64,000 nt of DNA from Karstenula rhodostoma CBS 690.94 (lineage: Eukaryota; Ascomycota; Dothideomycetes; Pleosporales; Didymosphaeriaceae), in NCBI GenBank assembly GCA_010093485.1, contig MU001499.1, positions 1,131,397 through 1,195,396 on the forward strand. Direction: 5' to 3'. Within the stretch, counting starts at the first letter, position 1; each line of letters starts with the position of its first letter. Shown piece after piece: positions 23,101 through 34,819 of the stretch. A program made the translations under genes and the position numbers. Below the pieces are notes generated by a model. It was given only the letters and a program-made list of their open reading frames with translations, ran no database searches and had not been told where the DNA came from.

Positions 23101-24452
23101 CTGTGATGCTGTCGAAGTCTCCTGCGGAATGAACGTCTCTTCCGCAACCGCCAGAGTTGCTCTCTCCTGCTCAAGTCTTCGGGTTGCTTCCCAATCAATG
23201 TTCAACCATCCACGATACTGCGCTCGCAGTTCTTCGAAAGAGTACTCTGCGTTAGCTCTGGGGTAGATCAGTTTAAGGTTCGCGAAAGGAGCTTCCACTC
23301 TCCCGGTCTTGGGATTCACAGTCGGTTCTTCTAGATGGACTGGATGGGGTATTGCATGTTCGTCATTACGGTTCAGGTTCACTAGTGCGGTCTATAGTAC
23401 ACGAAAGGCAAAAGCCATACCAGTTAGTCCTGTGCTTGTAAATATGTGTAGGGTTATGGCGGACTTGTACGGCTCACCTCGTCTTTGAAAATCATCATCT
23501 TCGAAACGCCGGTGTTCTTCTTTCCAACCTTTAGCGTTTCTCCAACCCAAGAGCGTGCCTCGGGTGTGTTCTCCTTCTTTCTGTCTGCTAGAGACCCAAT
23601 GTTATCCCACCCCTTTGAGCTTCCGCTCGAACTAGGTTTCGGCGCCTCGTCGCCATCAGAAAAGACGGCAAGCTTGGATTTTCCGAATTTCGTAGAGCTG
23701 CCGCCGGTTGGTGCTCGACTTTGTGCTTGCGGTTCGGCTGGCCCGGTTGCGAAGGGGTCGACCTTTGCCGCGAGGGCAGGGCGCACGGCAGGCAGGGCAG
23801 GGCTTGTGGGCTCGGCGGTCTGCTGCGGTCGGCTTTCGAAGCGGTGTTGGAACTCGGCGTATTTACGAACAAGGCGCTCAACAGGGCGTGCCTCGTTGTC
23901 AATGCCCATGCTGTAGACCTCCTCGGCCTGGGTCCAACGTCCAGCGGTCTCGAGCCAAGCGGCGAACTCTTCATAGTATAGGGCGAGCTTGTCGCCGATG
24001 CTGTGTCGCGCAAGGTATGCAAAGGTCTCCCGTGGCGCATCGGAGAAGAGGCGAATGTAGTGGAGCCACATCTTCACGTAGCGCGGGTCGTTCTGGTAAT
24101 GCGACGACGACTGGAAGGCTTTGGTTGCGCGCTCCAGCAGCGGACAGAGCTGAGACTGCGGCGTGTTCTGCGCCGAAGGGTATGCGTCCAGCGTCCACTT
24201 GACGTAGCGATCGTAAACATCGAGCGGGTCGTCGGACTCGTCGATTGCCTGGAGCTCCTTCTCGAAGGCCTGGCGCGTTTCGCTATGCGCATCCTGCATC
24301 TGTGACGGTGACGGCGCAGCGCCCGCGGCGGAAGAGAGCGGCGGCGTGTAGAGCTGTGCGAGCGCCTTTGCGGAGCGGCCGCTGGGCAGAGACTGGATGT
24401 TTTCCTTTTGGTTTTCGATCACCTCGAAGTCGATCAAGTCGTCGGAGCCCAT
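20195..24452 (-). CDS. BUB1: Spindle checkpoint kinase BUB1
   Basis: A kinetochore Ser/Thr kinase of the mitotic checkpoint; it phosphorylates histone H2A and recruits Mad and shugoshin proteins. Exons 24452-23478, 23391-22500 and 22446-20195 give 1372 residues. Residues 1-30 carry a KEN box (ENQKEN) before the Mad3/BUB1 region (DPLDVYDRYVKWTLDAYPS, WLHYIRLFSDAPRETFAYLA, EEFAAWLETAGRWTQAEEVY). A long acidic, disordered centre follows, including an Asp-rich run. The C-terminal kinase domain has GKGAFAPVYLAE, the catalytic loop LIHGDLKADNILVRF and LIDFGRGIDM as the DFG segment. Kinetochore-binding KEN and kinase signatures together separate BUB1 from Mad3/BubR1. Confidence 0.95.
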
Positions 24453-24825
24453 GGCGCCGGCGGGGTATCAGAAAGAGCGAAGAAGGAAGAGAAAAAGTCG
24501 TGTATTAAAAACAAGGTCCAAGGCGCAAAAGGCCTACCTGCGCGAGTCGTTGTCGTGAAGGTCGTGTCGGGGCGCGGCGTGGTGGGGCGCGTCGTATTGA
24601 AGCAGCCGCGGGGCCCAGGCGCTTGAGCCAGACGCGGCATCGGTTGCGGTTGCCCCAGCAACAGATAGCACCCCAAGAAGCACAGAGTACCATACCATGT
24701 GGACTGCCATGTCATTCCAGCATACCTACATACATATGCACATAGCTACACGTTCGTTACATGACGCTTCAGACAAATACTGGGCGCGCTCCAACATTTC
24801 CCGGGTTGGTATCAACTCGCGCACG
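24453..24825. other. Intergenic
   Basis: BUB1 promoter and the 3' flank of the alcohol dehydrogenase gene. No feature seen. Confidence 0.55.
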
Positions 24826-26150
24826 CTACAAATGGCTCTTCCCTCCCTCAAAGACGATGCCCATGCGACCCTGTGCTTTATGCGACTTCATCAAGTCAAT
24901 CATCTTCGGTAGCTCCTCTAACTGGTAAAGCGTTTGGTGCGGCTGAATGTTGTGCTTCGCGCTGAACTCGATGGCCGGACGCATGTTGTAGCAGGCTGAT
25001 TTCGTCAGTTGGGCCACGATGCTCCCCCTTCAGAGACACTCACTTCCGTTGTTGGATCCTTTCACCCGAAATCGACCCAGAGCAATGTCCAAGGCATTTA
25101 GTTGCAGCGGATCGCGGGGTATGCCCACAACCATCAGCAGACCTTGCCCTGGTTTGATGATTGCAGGGCAGTCGTCATACGACTTCTTAGACGCGGTGAA
25201 GTTTACTGCCGCATCGACGCCTCCGCCTGTGATTTCAAGCACCTTGTCCTTCCAATCTTTGTCCTTGCTCGAGTTGAAGACGTGGTCGGCGCCGCAATTC
25301 TTTGCTTCCTCAAGAGCTTGGTCGGCGATGTCCAGTCCGATGACCTTGAGACCCATGGCTCTGCATGTGAGTTAGCAAATAGAAATGCGAGGGTCCATCC
25401 TACTTACTTTGCATACTGGATGCCTAAATGCCCTAGGCCACCGCACCCTATAATAGTAACCCACTGTCCAGGGTCAAGTTCGCAATCTTGAATTCCATGG
25501 AAGGCCGTGACACCTGCGCAGAAAAGCGGAGCCGCCGTGTTGACATCAACTGTGGACATGTCAACTCCGCTTGCAGCTTCTGTTCCTCTCCGAGATCACA
25601 TACGTCCTTCGGGCAAAACCATCGCAGCCCGTGCATCAACAACGGCATACTCTTGAAAGTACCCGTCTAGCGTGAAACCTTGCATCTTCGTTTTGCCTGT
25701 AACACACCAAGAGTTATGCACCGTCCTGCAGTTCAAACAATCAAAACAGCATTCCACAGCACACAGAAAGCCGACGTTGTCGCCATCTCTGAATTTGTTC
25801 GCCGCCTCGCCTGATCCGCGGCCAACAACAGTCCCGGTGGCTTCGTGTCCGATGGTAACGGGGTTCTTTCCGCTTATTACCCATGTGAGCTTGTGCTCTG
25901 AAACTTGGATGGGGGCCAACTAACAGTACGAGGCCTTGATCGTTGGGCTCAAACAACATGACATCGGAGTGGCAGAGGGAGGCATTTTTTATCTTTACGA
26001 GTAGCTCGTGCTCGCGAGGTTCCGGTATTGGGACCTGATTTAGGTGGAGCTTGTTATCGCGCGCATCATATCTGGTGTCTCGATCAGCAATGTAATGCTG
26101 CGCGCGTTGGAATCCGCATACTGTTGCGCGAGCATGGTTTTGGAACCCAT
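24826..26150 (-). CDS. Zinc-dependent alcohol dehydrogenase (MDR family)
   Basis: It should oxidise an alcohol or reduce an aldehyde with NAD(P); the substrate cannot be told. Six exons (26150-26122, 26071-25925, 25872-25604, 25549-25408, 25360-25044, 24995-24826) give 357 residues, the usual length. Catalytic zinc ligands are seen in SLCHSDVMLFEP and TIGHEATGTV, and the third in LFCAGVTAFHG. The structural zinc loop has four cysteines (AVECCFDCLNCRTVHNSWC). The cofactor fold carries IGCGGLGHLGIQYAKAMG, and IGLD follows at the second strand. The start (MGSKTMLAQQ) was chosen because its exon alone joins in phase to the GroES-like domain. It is convergent with nothing and stands alone. Confidence 0.93.
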
Positions 26151-26764
26151 CACGGCGGCTGAAATGGGCGATTCCTGAACAATCCGGAAACAAAGAAAGA
26201 ACGACAGGCGCGTCGGATGCCTGGCAGGCGCGTTGTATACGCTTCTCTTAGCATTGCATCAAAAGGCGGGAAAGCTCAACCGCAAGCTACGAGGAAGATG
26301 GTTCCCGACAACCAGCCACGGCTGCGCGTTCAAGACCTCACCCCGCAAACCCCGCAACGGAGCCCATCCACGATCGAGGCGAGTCATGTCTTGTCAGGGG
26401 TCCAGTACTTCATCTACACGAACTGACTCTTTAGTGCCGGTTCTTCCTCTTTTGCAACGTCACGTAGCCTCTCTACACCCCATCCGTGGTCCTGACAACA
26501 AGCGAGGCACTGCACGCAGAATACAGCCGGGTAGCTCGACAAAGAAGGCACCTAGATTGCGACTGGTCTACGCATGGTTCTAGGTCCTGATCCGGTGCAT
26601 CGCGGAACAGTCCTGCGCAGAACTAGGCTGTTGACATCCCCTGAGTCTTTTGAATAGCCCCGAGTATCCCTGTCCCGCAGAATCTACCTTTCGAATCGTT
26701 CCTTCTGCTGTCTGTGGGACCTCGACCAGAGGTTTGAACGGCGAGGTTCTGCTTCTGTATCTAC
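26151..26764. other. Intergenic
   Basis: Upstream of the alcohol dehydrogenase and downstream of the RBR ligase, both on the minus strand. No feature seen. Confidence 0.5.
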
Positions 26765-28195
26765 TTACCTCATTTGATTCCTGCGACAATCGCGGCATGC
26801 CATCGCATCACATTGCGCGCATGAAGCCAGTTCTTGAAAATTCCTTCTACACATGTCGCATTGCAATCGTGCATGCTCATCCCGGTCCATGGCGCCTCTG
26901 ACATTCCATGCCGGATGTGTACATTCGGCATTCGCGCGAAGCCGGTTGGTAATATGCTCGACTCGACGATCCAACTGTGCATGCGGTAGAGCACGCCGTG
27001 CGTCGCGACGTACCACCTCGTGTGCTCTTGTGTAGAGTCTGTTCTCGGACCAGAGGTCGCATTTGCACGTCTTCCATTTGTTGCCGCATATGTAACAGAA
27101 CTGAGCGCCGCATTTGCACCTGGAAGTTCACGTAAGCGGCTCGAAATTCAGCTCCTGGAAGTCAACAAACACTTACGTCATATGGTTGCAGCCAACATCG
27201 AGTTCTACTAGCTGACGGCAAGCGTAACACCTCTGCCAGTTTTCTTCATCTGCAAGCGCCAACGTTCCATGTAGGGCGGGATCATAAGGACAATCGGTGT
27301 CTTTATGGAATTCTCCCTTGCATATAGCACATGTCTCACTGCCGCACTGCGTACAGAACGCCTTATCCGCCATGACATCTGGTGGCGGGATGAACGATGC
27401 ACAGCGGAGATTGCTGCAGTACGTCCTATCACCCGTGCTGAACTCCGTCTCGGCCAGTTTAAATGCATTGAGCTGAGCACGTGTGAGCTCGTTGGCCACG
27501 ACTGTCACAGCGATCAGTTGTCGACAGCACCTCGGCGGGAAGAGTGTTTCGTCTCGTGTCGCGCGTACGAAGAGATTTTTGAGACAACCTAAGCAGTAGC
27601 GGTCTCCACATTCCAAAGAGACAACGGAGGACGCGTGGAATGTCTCGAAACAGACCGAACAGTCGAACTCTTGGGATAGCTTTTCGAAAGCATTAGCTTG
27701 CCGGCCCGTGTAGGTGTGCGGTGCTTCTGTACCAGTGCTGTACGTATCCTCTGTTTCGTTAATGACACGTGTAGAAGCAGCAGTAGTAGTAAGCCAACGC
27801 GGCGCGCCGGCGGAATAGCTTGCTGAAGGTCCAACCTCGTTCGAATCATCGTCGTCGTCGATGAAATCACTGAGATGCATCGCAAAGTCTCGGTCATCTT
27901 GTGCCTGCTCTTCCGGTCCAGCAAGCTCCGCGATGGCGTCCGCGTCCGTATTGACCGCAAGAGCTATGCTGTGCGCAAGCTTCACATCGCGTAAGAACGA
28001 CAAGTGCGCTTCGATCTCGCTATGAAAATTGTCGAACGCGATGGTGCTGTCCGGTGGGCTACCAGCAGGAAATTTTCCTTTGCCGCCGAGGCCATGTATA
28101 CCGGCTTCTTCCAACTGCAAACTCCATGCCGTGATTTCATCATCCAAGATGCTCGGCTGAGGGGCCACGACAGTGATGACTGCAGTACTGCTCAT
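26765..28195 (-). CDS. RBR-type (RING-IBR-RING) E3 ubiquitin ligase
   Basis: Exons 28195-27177 and 27119-26765 give 457 residues. A helical, acidic N-terminal half is followed by RING1 (FDCSVCFETF, LECGDRYCLGCL), an IBR domain (TYCSNLRCASFI, FCTQCGSETCAICKGEFH) and the catalytic RING2 split by the intron (NWQRCYACRQLVELDVGCNHMTCKCGAQFCYICG read across the junction in pieces). The conserved catalytic cysteine is the one in CNHMTC. A late Cys pair cluster follows (CDMCRR, CAQCDAMACRDCR). The TAA stop overlaps a donor-like GTAAGT, so an alternative short extra exon cannot be excluded. Targets are unknown. Confidence 0.9.
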
Positions 28196-28868
28196 TTTGG
28201 GGTGATGGAAAGACGGTGAACAGATCGATCAGAACAGGGTGCGCAAAATCCGCGAGTCCTGAACAAACATAGCACCGGCAAATGCTTCAAATATGTAGGG
28301 ATGTCTACGCGTCGACATTGAAGCAAGGCAAAGACATTGCGGAATGTGCTGCTTCGGTTCCAACGTCATGGTACCTGATCTATGGTCTTACATCGTGTGA
28401 CAAGGACGTGCCTTGATTCCCACGCATGTCAATCAGGAGTACCTGCGTTGAAAACGACCAAGTGAAGAGCATAAGACAAAGCGACGGAAACATTTTGGTC
28501 TTTGGAAAGAGTGCCATTGTCTTGAGCTCGTCAAGAGTATCTGTTTTTGACCAAGGTCCTGCTATAAGCAGTGGCTCATGGCCATGTAGCCCCGTACCGC
28601 AACCATGTTGCACGACCTCCAGTCCTCGAGGTAATGCCGTAATACTTTCTGCATATATACCTCTACAGCTGCCATGTGCCCTGAGGCCTGCTTTTGGCAC
28701 CCTGATGTGTATCGCAAGCTACCAGCTACGACGGACGATGTCGGTGGGTATTGGCAGATCAGGCGAGGCCGCGTGTGTCGCACGCATCCATGTAAGTCTG
28801 GACGGTTACAATGAAGGTGCCGATCCGCCCCGAAAGTCTTGTTCTAGCAATGTCTGATTCTAAGGAGA
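28196..28868. other. Intergenic
   Basis: RBR ligase promoter and the 3' flank of the receptor gene; nothing recognised. Confidence 0.5.
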
Positions 28869-30552
28869 TCATACGCTTGGTGCCGGATGCTTGCCATTAT
28901 CCTGCAGCTCCACAAGCCGCACCTCATCATCCAATTGGGTCGATGTTACCCTAGTGTCTACCGTCTTCGTAATTTGTGTCTCGAACAGGCTGCCGTTTAA
29001 GGTTGACCGTTTGTTTTTCGGGGTGCTCCGCTTCCCACTAGATATCCGAGCGTTGGGCGTTCCGTCGTCATACTGTCGAAACACAATTAGTAAAAGGTTT
29101 TGGGCTCCATGTCCGTGTTCAAGAATCCTACCTTGAAGTTCGAATCATCCTGAGAAGACCCGAAGCACCTAGGGAACATGTGGCCGAAGAATCGTCGAAA
29201 CATGGGCATGCAGATGCAGATTATTCCAACGTTCTGTTCCAAGACCGAATATAGAGCTGCTTCGAGACTGTCGTACATGGGGTTGTTCGAATTGCCATAT
29301 GTGGCGATAGTCTGTATACGGATACATGAGACTATCATCGTTCTAGAAGCAACTCAGCAAACCAAGCGGCAAGTAAAGTTCGGAAATACTCACAGGAAGC
29401 CCACGCTGAAAATGCAGATAAGGAAGAATTTTCGCCTCAAGCTCAGCTTCAGCTTCAACAACTGCGGGATAGGTACCGCCAATATGCCCAAATCGATAGC
29501 GATGTTCGTACCAGCTGCGGCATAGATGAACGCATTCTGGTTCATGCAGTAATCGAAAGGCTCTTCCCGCATCCAACCAGTCCAGACGGCTTTGATAGGG
29601 AGACAAGAGAAGATCAAGGCCAGTTCAAATCCTAACGAATGGAGAACGGTAATACCCATAAGTATGAAGACTGTCGTGCGGACGCCTGTTGTCGGGAATA
29701 TGTAGAGGAAGAAGAACAGGAAGGTCAACTTGGTGAAACCGATCGTTATGAAGTAACCAGCCTGCGACGCATAGATCATCTGAAAAGGTTCATTAGGGTA
29801 GTTCCATCAATTGCTAGAGTACGACTGACCTGCAAGACTCTGATAATTTTCCATGTTTCGACCGTCCACGTATCCTTCCCCAACCCGAGACCAGGCGTGA
29901 TCAATTGAAGCACTGTCAAAGGAATCGAGAAGAACCAGGCCGCAAGAGCGCACTGCAGCGGGTACAAAGTCAGTAAAGTTACAGTAGCGGGGTTATATAC
30001 GAAGTGTATATGTCTAAGACAAAGCACATTCATATTGTGGAGTATCGTACTACGTCATCCCATCTCCAATGCTCAGAGAAAAACGCCACAGTAGACCGCA
30101 TAATTATAGCCAGAAGTGCGAGGGCGCCGGACACGATGGAAACCCACAGGAGTTTGCTAGTCTTATCACGAACTGGCGCTCCGCACATAGTTTGTGTTGT
30201 GTTGACAGCAACTGTTTGAGTGAGGTCGTGATTCTGGCAGTGTCGTCCTGACAGCGTGAGGCGTACCTAAAGCTTGCCTAATGGTGCATGATGCGCCTAC
30301 ACAGCCTTGTATCGCTGCGTTTATCGCAGGCGATGCGCAAATGCAGGGCATGTTTTCGCGTGCGCATTCCGTCTGGTTCGCAACGGCCGATTCAAAACAT
30401 GTTTGCTAGACTCTGTTAGTGGTCTGTCGTGTAAAAACCTCTCAATCGTGACAGCAAGTCCTTACAGCGCAGTCAGGAAGTTGACCCAGTACGGGACGTA
30501 TGGTGAAGCTAAAGATCGCAAGCACAAGGCCCATAATACTAGTCCACCGCAT
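28869..30552 (-). CDS. PTH11-like receptor with N-terminal CFEM domain
   Basis: A fungal-specific seven-transmembrane receptor class implicated in surface sensing and virulence. Seven exons (30552-30466, 30405-30267, 30211-30051, 29952-29830, 29779-29394, 29342-29132, 29072-28869) give 436 residues. A signal peptide (MGLVLAIFSFTIRPVLG) precedes the CFEM cysteines: LPDCA, QTCFESAVANQTEC, MPCICASPAINAAIQGCVGA and SCT. Membrane spans follow, with the family marks EHWRWDD, GLGKDTW, ASQAGYFITIGFTKLTFLFF and NIAIDLGILAVPIPQLLKL. The cytoplasmic tail is basic. The donor after RWDD can be placed at either of two GT sites three bases apart, which adds or drops one Val. Confidence 0.9.
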
Positions 30553-30971
30553 CGTGAGTGTCAATGAAGAATACGACGGTGAACTGTCCTATGTCAAGTC
30601 AGGAGCCCGTGGAAGGGAGAAAAGTCGACCGTGAACCAAAACGAAGCCGCAACGCCCGGATTTTTCGCAAGGCATCGTCAGTGACAACATGGGGGGTTCG
30701 GCAGTGCCCCGTCGCCTCCATGGGGGGTTTGCCGGGGAAACCAATTCTTTGAAATCGCAGGCAATACCGGTATCCTGTTGCACGGCCTAGTTCTCGATAG
30801 GTGCGTATCCATCCCCGAACAGAGGGCCGAGCCGTTAGCTAGAGACCATAACGTGCGCACTGAGACGGCGGATATGTCCGACGATTCTCCTAATTTGGTC
30901 ATATGCCCGCGCGGAGCCACACCGCATTATTCCGAATGAAATTTTATCAGCGGCCGACGTTCTATCGTATG
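30553..30971. other. Intergenic, flank of the nested MITEs
   Basis: This is the receptor promoter; no gene seen. Confidence 0.5.
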
Positions 30972-31062
30972 TACTGTGGTTGCAGCCCTATCTTTGTGCA
31001 GTGGGTCCTCCGGGGTAAGTATTATATACAGTATTTAGTATTAGTACCTTTCTATAATAAGT

Positions 31063-31125
31063 AGGTACTATTCTATAATAAGAAGGTACTATTCTATAAG
31101 AAGAAGGTACTATTCTATAAAAAGA
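31063..31125. repeat. 21-bp tandem repeat inside the MITE
   Basis: Three adjacent copies of AGGTACTATTCTATAATAAG plus one base, differing at one or two positions. A fourth worn copy may precede them. Confidence 0.85.
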
Positions 31126-31200
31126 GTTAAATACGCTACTATAGGGGCTTAGATCCTCCGAAGAAAATAGACCCACTGCACAAAGATAGGGCTGCAACCA

Positions 31201-31364
31201 CAACAGGTGGTGCAATAATTATTGAGCGCTGTAATGATAACTAATACTCTGCCGCCCTAATTCTTCCCTGCGAGACCTGTTCTCCTCCAGTATAATTACT
31301 AGAATTGTATTAGTAAGGTATGAGTTATTATTACAGCGCTCAATAATTATTGCACCACCTGTTG
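31201..31364. mobile_element. Inner MITE inserted in the right terminus of the outer MITE
   Basis: A 164-bp element with perfect 35-bp inverted ends (CAACAGGTGGTGCAATAATT at the start), extending to about 45 bp with mismatches. ACCA occurs on both sides (31197-31200 and 31365-31368), so a 4-bp target duplication fits; 6 bp is possible if the ends are drawn differently. Removing it restores the outer element's terminus exactly. Confidence 0.88.
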
Positions 31365-31373
31365 ACCACAGTA

Positions 31374-31987
31374 TGCTATTAACCGGCTTTTTGTGGGCTG
31401 TCTAATCCGAATGGATACCCGTACCTTGTCATCAGGTGCTAGCGACCCACATACGTGAAACGTCTGGCCCTTGCATACAGTCGGTCCGTATTGGTTTTTG
31501 CCAAAGCTAGGTAATCGTTGCAGACCCGACCTACAGGGTGTTGTCACGTCCGACGCAACCCACGAGCATTGGAATTCTTAGCTAAACCTCGCAGAGCAAT
31601 GATTGCAGCCCTGTGATTGGCTTAAGACGACGATTTTCGCTGATCTACATAACTAATAAGGTGTTTCGCCCTAGTAGGGGTTGCGTCGGAAGTGATAACA
31701 CTCTGTACAGTGACCCATGTGGTTCGGGAGACTAGCTCGTCGAAGTTCGCAAAGCCTTCGAGAGGTCTTTTACAAGTAATTTGCCCCCAGCTAAGTGGGG
31801 CGCACCAGTCTCCCGCACAGTATGGGCGACTGCATCCGCAACGGTCGCTCTGTGGAGCCGAGGTGGGCTATCCGCCCATGTCTTCCCGCTGTCGCACGAG
31901 TCGTTGAGCCTCGTCTGAAATAGAACCAGTCCTTCGGGTCAAGCTGCTGCACGCGCTGCGTTGCCCACCTCGCACAGCTTCCTTCCA
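31374..31987. other. Intergenic, P450 promoter
   Basis: Between the MITE pair and the P450 start; no gene seen. Confidence 0.5.
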
Positions 31988-33792
31988 ATGGCGCTTCTTA
32001 CCATTCTCCCATTGGGTCCGAAACTCAGCGTGTGGACCTTTGTTTTCTTACTTCTTGCCTTTGTCGTCTACTATAGCGGCTGGATCATATACACGCGTAC
32101 CCTGCACCCCCTCGCATCGATCCCCGGGCCTTTATGGCCATCCATCTCTCGCACATGGCTTATGTGGAGGATGCACGTTGGGGACTTCGAGATCGAGCTT
32201 CGCAAAATACATGATCAGTATGGGCCCCTCGTTCGTATTGCCCCCGATGAGGTCTCTTCGGGTGTTCCTGCCGAGATTCCAGACATATACCGTATGCAGA
32301 AGCCATTAGAGAAGACTGTTTGGTACCTGCCATGGCGTGCGGTGCCTCAGTTCGACGAACGCCCTGACATGTTCACTACGTTGCTCGGCAAAGACCATGC
32401 AGCCTACAAGAAAATCATTGCTGGTGCCTTCACCATGGGCAGCGTTCTGCGCAATGAAGACCAGATGGACGAGTGTCTGCGTCTGTTCATGAATCGTATG
32501 GAAGAGTTTGCCGATAGAGAAGAGAGCTTCGACCTTGGATTGTGGCTGGAGATGTAGGTCTTTATTTTTCCGCCCAAAGTATCATGAACCTGATATATGG
32601 TGAGGTATGCGTTCGACATTATTGGCGCCGTCTTCTTTGGAAAGCAGTTCGGTTTCATGGAAAATCGTCACGATCATGGCAAATACATCGAGTCTGTTCA
32701 CTTGGCCAGTACGTATCCTTCAGCTTACAGCACCTTTACCCCCGAGAACGACTTGTTACGACTGGTTGAGGTCCCCGCTTACGTTGTAATGTGGTCTCTA
32801 GTGCCCTTTCTTTCTGTTCTCACTATGACTCCAACCTACCTACGCTATTTCGTGATGGCATGTGCTGTCGCTGTCCCGAAGCTCTTGAAAGCTGTAATTG
32901 CAGTAGACGGTATTAGGGCAATTGCCATCCAAAACACTAAGGAGCAGATGAAAGCTGCCGAAGAAGCCACTTCCAAGCGACACGACATCCTTTCTCAACT
33001 ACTCACCATTGTCCACGAAAAGGGAGAGAAGGTCAATTTTACAGAATACAACGTCATGGCAGAGATGCATGTAGGAATGTAAGTTCCGAGAAGCAACGTT
33101 TTGTTCAAGTCCAGTCGACTGAGTAGACTCTTTTAGTATGGCTGGAGCAGACAGCACATCCATCTTACTCCGCTCAATATTCTACTATATGATGAAGAAT
33201 CCTGAGACCATGGCCATGGCTACTGCTGAGGTTGACGAAGCTTTTGCCGCCGGGAACCTCAGCTGGCCCCCAAAGCACCAAGAGGTTGTCGCGTCTTGCC
33301 CTTATGTCTGCGCCATTATCAAGGAAGCTTCGAGGGTATTCCCCAGCTTTGCCGTCCAGATTCAGAGATACTCCCCACCCGAAGGCATCAAGCTTTCAGG
33401 CAAGTTCATTCCTGCTGGGTACCGAGTTGGTATGAACCCGCATATCATCCAAAGGGACAAGGAAGTCTTTGGCCAAGATGCGGACGTTTTCAGACCCGAT
33501 CGATGGTTGGAGGGCGAAGAACGATGCAAGGCTATGGACAGAGCATATATCAGTTTCGGTGTAGGAACTCGACCTTGTGCCGGCAAGAATGTAAGTTGAG
33601 CTTAATAAACCTGTCTTTTAATTAGCTAATCAATTTGATGCGTAGCTTGCACTTGCTGAGATTCACAAGCTTGTCCCCGCAATGTTGCGCACGTTTAGTG
33701 TGGAGATGGCTCACAATCGCCCATGGAAAATACACAATGCCAGCTTCATCGTACAGACAGATGTCATCTGCAGACTTAAGAGAAGAAAATAA
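31988..33792 (+). CDS. Cytochrome P450 monooxygenase, pisatin-demethylase-like
   Basis: A microsomal haem monooxygenase; the substrate cannot be predicted. Exons 31988-32553, 32605-33078, 33137-33590 and 33646-33792 give 546 residues. An N-terminal anchor (VWTFVFLLLAFVVYYSGWII) precedes the proline-rich hinge (LASIPGPLWP). Other marks are the I-helix MAGADSTS, the K-helix ExxR in KEASR, FRPDRW, and the haem loop SFGVGTRPCAGKN with its axial Cys. The chosen ATG gives the shortest lead before the membrane anchor. No other secondary-metabolism genes lie next to it, so it is probably a stand-alone detoxification or catabolic enzyme; general family resemblance is to the CYP57/pisatin demethylase group. 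Confidence 0.93.
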
Positions 33793-34034
33793 TGTTTCAA
33801 AAACTCTCAAGCCTCAAAGGGGTCTATAGTTTTGTACAACATATATCGGGTCGTGATCCTCAACACATGACCTCTGTCCATACCGAAGATAATCGAGGCC
33901 TAAATTTATCACATACTTCCATCATTTTTGCCGCGTAGGGTTTACTTCGTCTGATGGGTTGCTTTGGTCTTCCCAGCGCAGAATTTTGATCGAAATCAGC
34001 GACACACGATCATGTGTATTCATGATCGAGATCG

Positions 34035-34430
34035 TTAATGACTAACTTGGTACCGATTGCGGAGCTCTCCACACCCTTCGCAAGGTAGTCTCAATGATAG
34101 TATACGGTCCTCCCATTGTTCCGCCCAATCAGCCAATGTCCGATGCTTGGATGCAACGGCTAGAGTGGCTGAATCCCAAAGCTCACCTGCATCATTCGTG
34201 AGCCTGACTATGATGATGTGTTCTGGTACTGCAATATTGAAGTAGGGAGACTCGCTCGCGAGGAGGATGGGGATGAGCCTGACTAGACAACAACTCTTAT
34301 GTATGTTACCATATGCTGCACGAAGTTGCGAGTTAGATCTGGACTATATTAGTCTATGCTCAGTCTGGAGACGAGGAAAGAGGAACTCACCATCTGGAGC
34401 AGTATAATGATCGTAAGGGTTGTAAACTTC
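34035..34430 (-). pseudogene. Fragment of an unrecognised protein-coding gene with one in-frame stop
   Basis: A single minus-strand frame of 132 codons reads protein-like throughout (YNPYDHYTAPDGEFLFPRLQ, then SCLVRLIPILLASESPYFNI, LTNDAGELWDSATLAVASKH, LADWAEQWEDRILSLRLPCE) with one internal TAG near 34344. A GTGAGT/CTAATATAG pair around the stop could instead be an intron, but it would break the frame of the preceding segment. No start codon context or upstream exon was found. Most likely a truncated, decayed copy; the family is not recognised. Confidence 0.45.
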
Positions 34431-34819
34431 CTATTAGTAGATAGGTTGTATGGAGTGGTTGGCGCACTATGCTACCATTGCCTCCTGCATGCACGCCGCC
34501 GCTTGCAGAAGTGCCCAGATGCTTATAGATTTGCTACATGTGACATCTTGTTTGGCGCGGGTTGATGACTCTCGGGAGTATGTGGTCGGGCAATCGAATC
34601 GTGGTAGCTTTTTGAAAGCCCGGAAGAGGTACTAAGTTCATCCGAGCTCAGAATGGTTGTGCATGCGGCTGGAACATCATGACGTTGAATGTTTGGTACA
34701 CTGACGAGAAGGCTTATAACCGCTACTTCTTGGCTGTCCTTACTTGCCTGGGCTAGTCATGTCTATTTGTATAGATTGATATCATTGAATACGCCGGTCC
34801 ATCATCACATTTCAAATCA
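34431..34819. other. Intergenic
   Basis: The possible 5' side of the relic at 34035-34430 and the 3' flank of the dehydrogenase. No intact coding frame. Confidence 0.45.

Larger units (their letters stand above)
30974..31371. mobile_element. Outer MITE (Tc1/mariner-like), split by a second MITE
   Basis: Terminal inverted repeats start CTGTGGTTGCAGCCCTATC (30974-31007, 34 bp). The matching right end is 31170-31200 plus 31369-31371, separated by the inner element. TA dinucleotides flank both ends (30972-30973 and 31372-31373), the target duplication of Tc1/mariner elements. Without the insertion the element is about 230 bp, AT-rich and non-coding, and carries a 21-bp tandem repeat. Confidence 0.88.

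Noticed and set aside
26580..26798. Extra 3' exon of the RBR ligase after the GTAAGT at its stop
   Set aside because: Possible, but it adds only about eight residues, and the TAA gives a family-like end; kept as an alternative only.
31021..31140. CRISPR-like short spaced repeats
   Set aside because: The units are contiguous with no spacers and lie inside a MITE of a eukaryotic genome.
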